NCBI GenBank assembly: GCA_031394045.1
Contig: JANMWN010000131.1
Span: 1-17,977 of the forward strand
Reading direction: 5' to 3'
DNA: 17,977 bases
From: JANYIP01 sp031394045
GTDB lineage: Bacteria > Actinomycetota > Actinomycetes > Prado026
Shown here: positions 1 to 5,184 of the stretch, one piece after another
Numbering within the stretch: position 1 is the stretch's first letter
How the letters are laid out: every line of letters begins with the position of its first letter
Position numbers and translations under genes: made by a program
The notes under the pieces: model-generated
What the model saw: only the letters and a program-made list of their open reading frames with translations
Told to the model about the DNA's origin: nothing
Database searches by the model: none

Positions 1-140
1 ATCACGACCCGGCGCCTCGTGCCGGACCCAGTGTGGGACCGCATCGTCAAGGCCACCTGGCCTACCCCGAGGTCGAACCGCTGATCCGGCCTGCCGACGC
101 TGCTACGTCCCACTGGCGGGTGAACCAGATGGCACGCTAA
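1..140 (+). pseudogene. C-terminal tail of an unidentified gene, apparently frameshifted
   Basis: No family is recognised. Frame 1 has an almost perfect G/C third position from base 1 to about 60 (reading ...TRRLVPDPVWDRIVKATW) but stops at 82-84. Frame 3 becomes the coding-like frame from about 55 (reading ...AYPEVEPLIRPADAATSHW) and stops at TAA 138-140. One extra base in the CTGG/CCTACC stretch near 57-62 would join the two into one continuous reading frame, so this is either a one-base deletion mutation or a sequencing error. The first half faintly recalls the N-terminus of IS5-type transposases (LVPD..W), but that is too weak to name it. The stop codon lies inside the left arm of the inverted repeat at 121-142. 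Confidence 0.4.
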
Positions 141-220
141 CGGGGTGATTGGGCGGCGGCGCACGCTCGCGGGGCCGGGCGGGAAGTCGCGAAACGGGTC
201 GTTAGCGTGCCACTTGGTTC
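121..220. repeat. Imperfect 22-bp inverted repeat with 56-bp spacer
   Basis: The left arm 121-142 (TGAACCAGATGGCACGCTAA then CG) and the right arm 199-220 are reverse complements at 20 of 22 positions; the two mismatches are adjacent. The left arm contains the end of the upstream frame and its stop codon; the right arm ends 12 bases before the DUF6191 start. The GC-rich spacer encodes nothing convincing. No target-site duplication is visible outside the arms. It could be the remains of a small mobile element, an inverted duplication, or a long hairpin; the large loop argues against a standard terminator. Confidence 0.6.
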
Positions 221-232
221 AACGAGCCGCGG

Positions 233-523
233 ATGGGGATCGCCTTCGCACTCACCATCCCCGGACTCGTCATGGTCCTGGTGGTCCTCGGCGCAGTCGA
301 CCGCCTGGTACGCCGCAAGAAGGGCGCGGCCCTCGCGGCGACAGCCTGGGCCGAGCTCGACGCCGGGCTCCAGCCCGGCAAGCGGCTCAAGATGGAGGAG
401 CGGCGGGCCGAGGCGTTGCGTCGCGACGACGTGGAGGATGGTGCCCCACCGCTCAGCACGGTCGACCTCGACGGCGGCGTCGCGATCGTCCGACCAGCGC
501 AGCCCAGTCAGTCCCCCGGCTGA
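233..523 (+). CDS. DUF6191 family small membrane protein
   Basis: A 96-residue protein with one N-terminal hydrophobic helix (about residues 2-22) followed by a basic RRKK stretch, which suggests membrane anchoring with a cytoplasmic tail. The tail matches my memory of the DUF6191 pattern: a GLQPGK segment (45-50), a charged RRAEALRRDD stretch, then EDGAPP (68-73) and a VDLDGG ending. Function is unknown. The ATG at 233 is the only reasonable start, because an in-frame TAG lies at 203-205; no good ribosome-binding site is seen. It converges with the gamma-carbonic-anhydrase-like gene with 2 bases between the stop codons. The inverted repeat immediately upstream may have replaced its original promoter region. 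Confidence 0.75.
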   Translation: MGIAFALTIPGLVMVLVVLGAVDRLVRRKKGAALAATAWAELDAGLQPGKRLKMEERRAEALRRDDVEDGAPPLSTVDLDGGVAIVRPAQPSQSPG

Positions 524-525
524 CC

Positions 526-1044
526 TCAGGACAGTCGGCGCAGGGAGGCGGCGTAGCGGCGTCCGTTCTCGACGTACCTGGCGGCACTCGCGTCGAAGGC
601 GCCCGCCTCCACGTGGTCGAGCAGCAGGGTCGCGGGTACGCCTCGGGCCAGCGCCCGGCTCGGCACCTCCGTACCCGGGGTGAGGACTGCCCCAGCCGCG
701 ACTAGGGCACCGGTACGGACCAGCACCCGGTGCAGCAGGATCGACCCCGACCCGATCAGGCAGCCGTCCTCGACGACGCAGCCCTCGAGATGGGCCAGGT
801 GGCCGACCACGCACCCGTCGCCGATCACGGTCGAGAGCCTTCCTGCGGCGTGGATGACGGCGCCGTCCTGGATCGACGTACGCGCGCCGACCGTGATCGG
901 ACCGGAGTCCCCCCGGAGCACCGCGCGGGGCCAGATAGTGGACTGGGAACCGATCGTGACGGCCCCGATGACCGTGGCGTCGGGGTGGACGAAGGCCTCC
1001 GGATGGATCTCCGGCACAAGATCCCCGAGCGCGTAGACCGGCAC
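526..1044 (-). CDS. Gamma-class carbonic anhydrase family protein (left-handed beta-helix)
   Basis: A 172-residue protein built of hexapeptide repeats of the YrdA/PaaY/gamma-carbonic-anhydrase family, which normally forms trimers with a metal site between subunits and hydrates CO2 or acts in acyl-CoA related metabolism. Visible signatures are RGD (44-46), ITVGARTSIQDGAVIH (first metal-ligand His, residue 65) and VGHLAHLEGC (second ligand His, residue 82). The usual third His of the GHxxxLHG pattern is Glu87 here, while an extra His lies at 85, so the metal site is atypical. A longer frame begins at TTG 1056, but GGAGG at 1050-1054 sits five bases before GTG 1042-1044, and the resulting MPVYALGD start fits the family. 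Carbonic anhydrase activity is therefore not assured. Confidence 0.85.
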   Translation of the reverse strand: MPVYALGDLVPEIHPEAFVHPDATVIGAVTIGSQSTIWPRAVLRGDSGPITVGARTSIQDGAVIHAAGRLSTVIGDGCVVGHLAHLEGCVVEDGCLIGSGSILLHRVLVRTGALVAAGAVLTPGTEVPSRALARGVPATLLLDHVEAGAFDASAARYVENGRRYAASLRRLS

Positions 1045-1049
1045 GTCTT

Positions 1050-1054
1050 CCTCC
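1050..1054 (-). promoter_or_regulatory. Ribosome-binding site deciding the gamma-CA start
   Basis: The minus strand reads GGAGG followed by five bases and GTG. The TTG at 1054-1056 overlaps this site and so is unlikely to be the true start. Confidence 0.65.
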
Positions 1055-1276
1055 AAGGTCGACCCCAGATGTTCACCCGTTCGGCGCCGCGGGTCCGGTA
1101 TCGGACGGCGCGCCCGCTGGCGGGAACGCCTCCGATGCCGTATGTCTATCGTCCCGATGCGTGAACGAACGAGGCAGGGCGCTCACGGCTCGGGGAGATC
1201 ACCCGCCAGATCGGGCACAAAACCGGTGTCCCGTGCGTTCCGCTTCCGAAACCTGCAACCACACACATAACCCCAC

Positions 1277-1282
1277 GGAGGG
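1277..1282 (+). promoter_or_regulatory. Ribosome-binding site of the DUF4193 gene
   Basis: GGAGGG lies seven bases before GTG 1290-1292 and supports that start over the in-frame GTG at 1161. Confidence 0.75.
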
Positions 1283-1289
1283 TTCTCCA

Positions 1290-1589
1290 GTGGCCACCGA
1301 TTACGACACACCGCGCAAGACTGACGACGAGCTCGCCGAGGACAGCCTCGAAGAGCTCAAGGCCAGGCGCGTCGACGCATCATCCGCGACGGTCGACGCC
1401 GACGAAGCGGAGGCCGCTGAGAGCTTCGAGCTGCCCGGCGCCGACCTGTCCAACGAGGAGCTCTCGGTCCGGGTCGTCCCGAGGCAGGCCGACGAGTTCA
1501 CCTGCTCACGCTGCTTCCTGGTCCACCACCGGAGCCAGCTCGCCAAGGAGGTCGGCGGCCAGTTCGTCTGCCGCGAGTGCGCCGCCTGA
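1290..1589 (+). CDS. DUF4193 family zinc-ribbon-like protein
   Basis: A 99-residue acidic protein beginning VATDYDTPRKTDDELAEDS, which is the hallmark start of actinobacterial DUF4193 proteins (Rv2699c type). The C-terminal third has CSRC and CREC pairs about 25 residues apart (TCSRCFLVHHRSQLA ... VCRECAA), the arrangement of a small zinc ribbon, so it probably binds one zinc ion. Its role is unknown; zinc ribbons of this kind often contact RNA polymerase or nucleic acid, but nothing here proves it. The start is GTG 1290 with a strong GGAGGG ribosome-binding site, giving the usual family length. Its place next to DUF3093 and dut is typical for Actinobacteria. Confidence 0.9.
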   Translation: MATDYDTPRKTDDELAEDSLEELKARRVDASSATVDADEAEAAESFELPGADLSNEELSVRVVPRQADEFTCSRCFLVHHRSQLAKEVGGQFVCRECAA

Positions 1590-1609
1590 GGTCTGGGCAT
1601 GATCTCGGC

Positions 1610-2536
1610 ATGAAGAAGTACGTGCGTACGAAGGGCTCTGCCCAGGTCGGCCCTGTCGGCAAGGTCGGCAAGGTCGGCAAGGTCGGCAAGGTCGGCAAGG
1701 TCGGCAATGTCGGTCTAGCCGACCCGGCTGGCGAGGATGGCTCCTCCGACCTGTCCGAGCTGCTCGCCCGGATCGCGAGCGAGGAGGAGACACCGGGCCG
1801 GCTGCTGCCCCAGCTCGCCATCGCGCTGGCCCGGTCGGCCCGCAAGGCGGGGGCCGCGGCTGTCACGAGCGGCCGGTGGCTGGCAGATGTCGTCGTCGAC
1901 GCCGCGCCCCGTGTCCCGGTACGAGACCTGCCCACCATGCGCCAGCACCACCACGGCCTCGAGGGGGAGCCGCTGGCCGACGCCCTCGTACGCAACGCCG
2001 TCCTGGCGACCGTCGCGGTCGGCGTGACCAGCGGCGCCGTGACCGCCGTCAAGTGGACGGTGCCCGTCACCCTGGTCACGCTGCCCCTGCAGCTGGCGGT
2101 CGAGACCGCCGTGATCGCGGTGATCGAGATCAAGCTGGTCGCCGAGCTGCACGAGGTGTACGGGGTCGCTGTCGGCGGCACGGGCACCCAGCGAGGTGCG
2201 GCGTACGCGTTGTCCTGGGCCAACCGCCGCGGAGTCAACCCGCTCGAGCCGGCCACGATGTCAGTGGCGCTGGGCGTGGTCGCCCGTCAGCGGGTCCAGC
2301 GCCGGCTGGTCGGCCGGGCCGGGCGGGGGATCGGCACCATCGCGCCGCTGATGATAGGCGCGGCCTACGGCGCCATCAGCAACCGCAAGCAGACCATCGC
2401 GCTCTCGGACTCGCTCCGCGGCGACCTGCGTCGTCGCCGGCCCCTGGTCGGCGGCCTGACCGGGCTCGCGGTGAGCCACCTGCTGGACCCGAACCTGCGG
2501 CCCCGCAGGGTGTTCAGGCGTCGCGCCCGCCCTTGA
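1610..2536 (+). CDS. Conserved actinobacterial membrane-associated protein with N-terminal GKV repeats (EcsC-like?)
   Basis: A 308-residue protein of uncertain family. It starts MKKYVRTKGSAQ and runs into a collagen-like tandem repeat, V-G-K five times then V-G-N (residues 16-33), encoded by a 9-bp DNA repeat. The middle (about residues 125-175) is strongly hydrophobic and could make one or two membrane helices. It is followed by IKLVAELHEVYG, a segment resembling EcsC-family and related Actinobacteria proteins, and by a basic C-terminus (RRRVFRRR-like). Start ATG 1610 is preferred; an in-frame GTG at 1577 would overlap the upstream gene and lacks support. The 3' end overlaps the convergent DUF4235 gene by 23 bases. 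Function unknown. Confidence 0.65.
   Translation: MKKYVRTKGSAQVGPVGKVGKVGKVGKVGKVGNVGLADPAGEDGSSDLSELLARIASEEETPGRLLPQLAIALARSARKAGAAAVTSGRWLADVVVDAAPRVPVRDLPTMRQHHHGLEGEPLADALVRNAVLATVAVGVTSGAVTAVKWTVPVTLVTLPLQLAVETAVIAVIEIKLVAELHEVYGVAVGGTGTQRGAAYALSWANRRGVNPLEPATMSVALGVVARQRVQRRLVGRAGRGIGTIAPLMIGAAYGAISNRKQTIALSDSLRGDLRRRRPLVGGLTGLAVSHLLDPNLRPRRVFRRRARP
1655..1708 (+). repeat. 9-bp tandem repeat GTCGGCAAG, six units
   Basis: Five perfect GTCGGCAAG units and a sixth ending AAT run from 1655 to 1708, inside the gene at 1610-2536. Each unit is three codons (Val-Gly-Lys), so gain or loss of units preserves the frame. The identical units at DNA level point to recent slippage expansion. Confidence 0.95.
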
Positions 2537-2774
2537 CGGCGGTCGCCCTGCGCGTCACGAGCAGCTTGGCCGCACCCACGGTCGCCGCGCTGGCCATCGC
2601 GAACGCGACCGCCTCGCGGGTCGAGACATCCGGGTCGTTGGGGTCGTTGGGGACCTCGCGCCCGGTGACGGCGACCCAGACGATGCTGACGACCTTTCGG
2701 GCCGCCGCTGCGGCAGCCAGACCGCCCACTACCAGCAAGGCCTGAGAACCGACGTTCCCGCCGCTTCGCGCCAT
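2514..2774 (-). CDS. DUF4235 family small membrane protein
   Basis: An 86-residue protein starting MARSGGNVGSQ. It has a first hydrophobic helix rich in Ala and Gly (about residues 9-25), a short polar middle with a W-x-x-V-T-G-like segment and an NDPNDPD acidic patch, then a second hydrophobic helix and a basic tail. This is the layout of actinobacterial DUF4235 proteins; function unknown. The frame extends upstream to 2840, but the extension is Arg/Pro-rich and unlike the family, so ATG 2774 is chosen, although its ribosome-binding site is poor. NDPNDP comes from two copies of the 9-mer GGGTCGTTG (plus strand, 2632-2649). It overlaps the convergent gene by 23 bases. Confidence 0.7.
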   Translation of the reverse strand: MARSGGNVGSQALLVVGGLAAAAAARKVVSIVWVAVTGREVPNDPNDPDVSTREAVAFAMASAATVGAAKLLVTRRATAVKGGRDA

Positions 2775-2855
2775 GGGTGCACCCGTTCTCGTCCTGGGGT
2801 CGCGTCGGCTGGCGACCGTACGAGGGTCAGCCTGCCTCATCGGCCCCCCCCGCCG

Positions 2856-3332
2856 TCATGGCGACCGGTCGGTGCCGGCCCGGGCGGTGGCGAGAGCGGC
2901 CGCCAGAGCCTCTGGGTGGCGGGTGGCCACGTACCAGTACGGGGTCGGGTCGGCGGGGTCGTCGACGTCGACGCGTACCGCCCGAGCAGCCACCCAGGGC
3001 CGGAGCAGGAGGTACGCCGAAGGGTCGGCCTCCCGGCCGCGCAGCAGGGCGGTGGCGGAGGCGTCGAGCGCCGTCACGGCACCCACCGCCGTGAGCGGCA
3101 ACCGGGCCCGGCCGGCGACGAGGAACCCAGGCTCGACGACGACCCAGGCGGCCGCGGTCAGCAGCACCCAGGCGACGGCGGCCTCCGCGACGGCGGCTGC
3201 CGCGAGCCCAGCCGGCAGCCCGAGGGGGTACCCGAAGGCGATCCCGAGCGTGCCGACGAAGGCCGAGCAGATCAGCCACAACCACCACGGGGCCGACAGC
3301 CGCTCGCGATAGAGGGGATCCTGGGCCGGCAC
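2856..3332 (-). CDS. DUF3093 family membrane protein
   Basis: A 158-residue protein with the DUF3093 signatures: YRERLSAPWWLWL at the start, two adjacent membrane helices (about residues 14-36 and 41-68), then a soluble domain ending in a DPTPYWYVATRHPEALAAAL segment. Function is unknown, but the family is an almost constant neighbour of dut in Actinobacteria (Rv2698 position). The start is GTG 3332 with GAGG a few bases upstream. It is transcribed away from the thioesterase-dut run, with 50 bases between the two starts, so the two promoters probably share that gap. Confidence 0.88.
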   Translation of the reverse strand: MPAQDPLYRERLSAPWWLWLICSAFVGTLGIAFGYPLGLPAGLAAAAVAEAAVAWVLLTAAAWVVVEPGFLVAGRARLPLTAVGAVTALDASATALLRGREADPSAYLLLRPWVAARAVRVDVDDPADPTPYWYVATRHPEALAAALATARAGTDRSP

Positions 3333-3370
3333 CGCCTCAGGGTGTCATCTCGGCGTGCTTCCTGCGCTAG

Positions 3371-3376
3371 TAGGGT
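3371..3376 (+). promoter_or_regulatory. Putative -10 box for a leaderless thioesterase transcript
   Basis: TAGGGT ends six bases before the ATG at 3383, the spacing of a leaderless actinobacterial promoter. No ribosome-binding site is present and no clear -35 is seen. This would also start transcription of the downstream dut, DUF3710 and kdpDE genes. Confidence 0.5.
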
Positions 3377-3382
3377 CGGCAC

Positions 3383-3958
3383 ATGCGTCCCCGCCGGTCC
3401 ACCGTGCCGCCAGACGACGCCCAGGCACCCGAGCGCCATGCCGACGCGCCTGCGCCCGGCGAGCAGATCCTGAGCCATTTCCACCTCTGCTGCGGGTGCG
3501 GCGTCGATCATCCGGCCGGCCTCCACCTGCTCGTGTACGCGGGTGAGCGGGTGTCCGTCCGTTCGGTGCTGACGGTGACGGAGGACCACCAGGGAGCGCC
3601 CGGGCTGGCGCACGGCGGGCTGCTCTCGGCGGCCGTCGACGAGACGCTCGGCTCCCTCAACTGGCTGCTCCGGCGGCCGACGGTGACGGGGCGGCTTGAG
3701 ACCGACTTCATCCGCCCGGTGCCGGTGGGGTCGCAGCTGCACATCGCCGCCGAGGTGGTCGGCGTGGCCGGCCGCAAGATCTACGCGACCGCCGAGGGAC
3801 GGCTGGAGTCACCGGAGGGTCCCACGGCGCTGCAGGCCGCGGCCGTGTTCATCGCCGTGCCCCTGGAGCACTTCGCCACCTACGGCCGCCCCGAGGATGT
3901 GGCGGCCCGTGCGGCAGCGCCCGAGGGTGCCTTCCGGGGCTACGAGGTGAACCCGTGA
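3383..3958 (+). CDS. PaaI-type hotdog-fold thioesterase family protein
   Basis: A 191-residue protein with a short polar N-terminus and a hotdog thioesterase domain. A Cys-rich HFHLCCGCG segment (32-40) introduces the domain, and HGGLLSAAVDETLG (77-90) is the PaaI/hotdog catalytic helix signature. The downstream ETDFIRPVPVGSQL strand fits the same fold. Such proteins hydrolyse acyl-CoA or acyl-carrier thioesters; the substrate cannot be read from the sequence. Its stop overlaps the dut start (GTGA), so it is probably the first gene of the forward run. The Cys cluster before the domain is common in this actinobacterial subgroup. Confidence 0.85.
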   Translation: MRPRRSTVPPDDAQAPERHADAPAPGEQILSHFHLCCGCGVDHPAGLHLLVYAGERVSVRSVLTVTEDHQGAPGLAHGGLLSAAVDETLGSLNWLLRRPTVTGRLETDFIRPVPVGSQLHIAAEVVGVAGRKIYATAEGRLESPEGPTALQAAAVFIAVPLEHFATYGRPEDVAARAAAPEGAFRGYEVNP

Positions 3959-4422
3959 CGGTCGAGGTCCTCATCCAGCGGCTCGACCCGGGTGTGCCCC
4001 TGCCCTCGTACGCCCACCCGGGCGACGCCGGTGCCGACCTGCACACGACCGTCGACGCGCAGATCGAGCCGGGGGAGCGGGCGCTGCTGCCCACCGGGGT
4101 GGCGATCGCCCTCCCCGACGGGTACGCCGCGTTCGTCCACCCGCGCTCCGGGCTGGCCGCGAAGTACGGCGTCAGCATCGTCAACGCACCGGGTACGGTC
4201 GACGCCGGCTACCGCGGTGAGATCAAGGTGAGCGTGGTCAACCTCGACCCGCGCGAGCCGGTGCTGTTTCGGCGGGGCGAGCGTATCGCCCAGCTCGTCG
4301 TCCAGCGGGTCGAGCGGGCCCGCTTCCACGAGGTCGAGACTCTGCCCGGCTCGGCTCGCGCCGAGGGCGGGTTCGGTTCCACCGGGGGCATGCCAGCCGT
4401 ACCCCCAGCAGGAGGGGAGTGA
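3955..4422 (+). CDS. dut: Deoxyuridine 5'-triphosphate nucleotidohydrolase (dUTPase)
   Basis: A 155-residue trimeric dUTPase that converts dUTP to dUMP and pyrophosphate, which keeps uracil out of DNA and supplies the dTMP precursor. All five family motifs are present: I PGDAGADL (22-29), II PRSGLAAK (63-70), III GTVDAGYRGEI (80-90, with catalytic Asp83), IV RGERIAQLVV (107-116) and V GGFGSTG (138-144). The complete P-loop-like motif V and the C-terminal arm indicate an active enzyme. GTG 3955 is preceded by GAGG seven bases upstream and overlaps the thioesterase stop; the dut stop lies two bases before the preferred DUF3710 start. Confidence 0.97.
   Translation: MTVEVLIQRLDPGVPLPSYAHPGDAGADLHTTVDAQIEPGERALLPTGVAIALPDGYAAFVHPRSGLAAKYGVSIVNAPGTVDAGYRGEIKVSVVNLDPREPVLFRRGERIAQLVVQRVERARFHEVETLPGSARAEGGFGSTGGMPAVPPAGGE
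4411..4418 (+). promoter_or_regulatory. Ribosome-binding site of the DUF3710 gene
   Basis: GGAGGGGA lies inside the end of dut. The GTG at 4419 is directly abutting and too close to be used; GTG 4425 has good spacing, so this site decides the start. Confidence 0.65.
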
Positions 4423-4424
4423 CC

Positions 4425-5180
4425 GTGTTCCGTCGTCGCAAGGACCACTCGGACGAGACCGAGCTCGAGATCGAGCTCGAGGGCGAGCTGTCGGAGTCCG
4501 GCGACCTCGCACAGGAGGAAGGCTCCGACCCGCAGCCGTCCGCCGAGCCGGGCCGGCCGGCCGGCCCTTGGGACCAGGAGGACGCCCCCGACGACGAGGT
4601 CGAGCGCCTCGACCTCGGCAGCATGCGCATCCCAGGAGCGCCCGGCATGGAGATCCAGATCAACCTCGACGAGGCGGCCGGCACGGTCGTCGCCGTCACG
4701 GCGGTGCTCGGCGACTCGACGCTGCAGCTGCAGGCGTTCGCGGCCCCGCGGCGCGAGGGCATCTGGGACGAGGTACGCCGCGAGCTGGCCGCCGAGATCA
4801 CCAAGGACGGCGGCATCGCCGACGTCCAGGACTCGCCGACCGGGCGCTCGCTCAAGGCGCAGCTGCCGTTCCCGCAGCCGAACGGGTCCACGGCGCTGGC
4901 GGCGGTGCGTTTCATCGGCGTCGACGGCCCGCGCTGGTTCCTGCGCGGCGTGCTCACCGGGCCGGCTGCCGCTGACGAGGCGCTGGCGGCGCCGCTGGTC
5001 GAGGTGTTCACCGGGACGATCGTGGTCCGTGGCAACGAGGCGCACGCCCCCCGCGAGCCGCTGCCGCTCCGGTTGCCCGACGCGCCGGCCACCGCTCTCG
5101 TCGACGCGGACGGTCGCCCCATGGAGCAGGAGCCGCTCGACATCAGCGGCACCGGCCAGCAGATCACCGAGATCCGCTAG
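4425..5180 (+). CDS. DUF3710 family protein
   Basis: A 251-residue cytoplasmic protein. It begins MFRRRK, then has a very acidic, probably disordered stretch (about residues 5-60), then the folded DUF3710 domain: RLDLGSMRIP, an LQLQAFAAPRREGIWDEVR segment, and VRFIGVDGPRWFLRGVLTG. These are the most conserved parts of this actinobacterial family (Rv2696c type). Function is unknown; it always travels with dut. Start GTG 4425 is preferred over GTG 4419 because of ribosome-binding site spacing and because family members begin MFxRRK. kdpD begins only four bases after its stop, which suggests co-transcription. Confidence 0.9.
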   Translation: MFRRRKDHSDETELEIELEGELSESGDLAQEEGSDPQPSAEPGRPAGPWDQEDAPDDEVERLDLGSMRIPGAPGMEIQINLDEAAGTVVAVTAVLGDSTLQLQAFAAPRREGIWDEVRRELAAEITKDGGIADVQDSPTGRSLKAQLPFPQPNGSTALAAVRFIGVDGPRWFLRGVLTGPAAADEALAAPLVEVFTGTIVVRGNEAHAPREPLPLRLPDAPATALVDADGRPMEQEPLDISGTGQQITEIR

Positions 5181-5184
5181 ACCG

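Larger units (their letters stand above)
1045..1289. other. Divergent intergenic region between gamma-CA and DUF4193 genes
   Basis: 245 bases between two divergent genes. TATCGT at 1147-1152 is a possible forward -10 element, but no matching -35 is obvious. The DUF4193 frame stays open upstream to a GTG at 1161, but that extension (many Arg, Pro and Thr) does not look like the family. No RNA gene or further coding sequence is seen. Confidence 0.35.

Noticed and set aside
730..1164. Plus-strand open frame opposite the gamma-CA gene
   Set aside because: Antisense shadow; the minus strand has the hexapeptide-repeat protein with a good ribosome-binding site.
1506..1793. Cys/Pro-Arg repeat protein on the minus strand across the tandem repeat
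   Set aside because: It only reads the 9-bp DNA repeat of the plus-strand gene backwards; no independent coding evidence.
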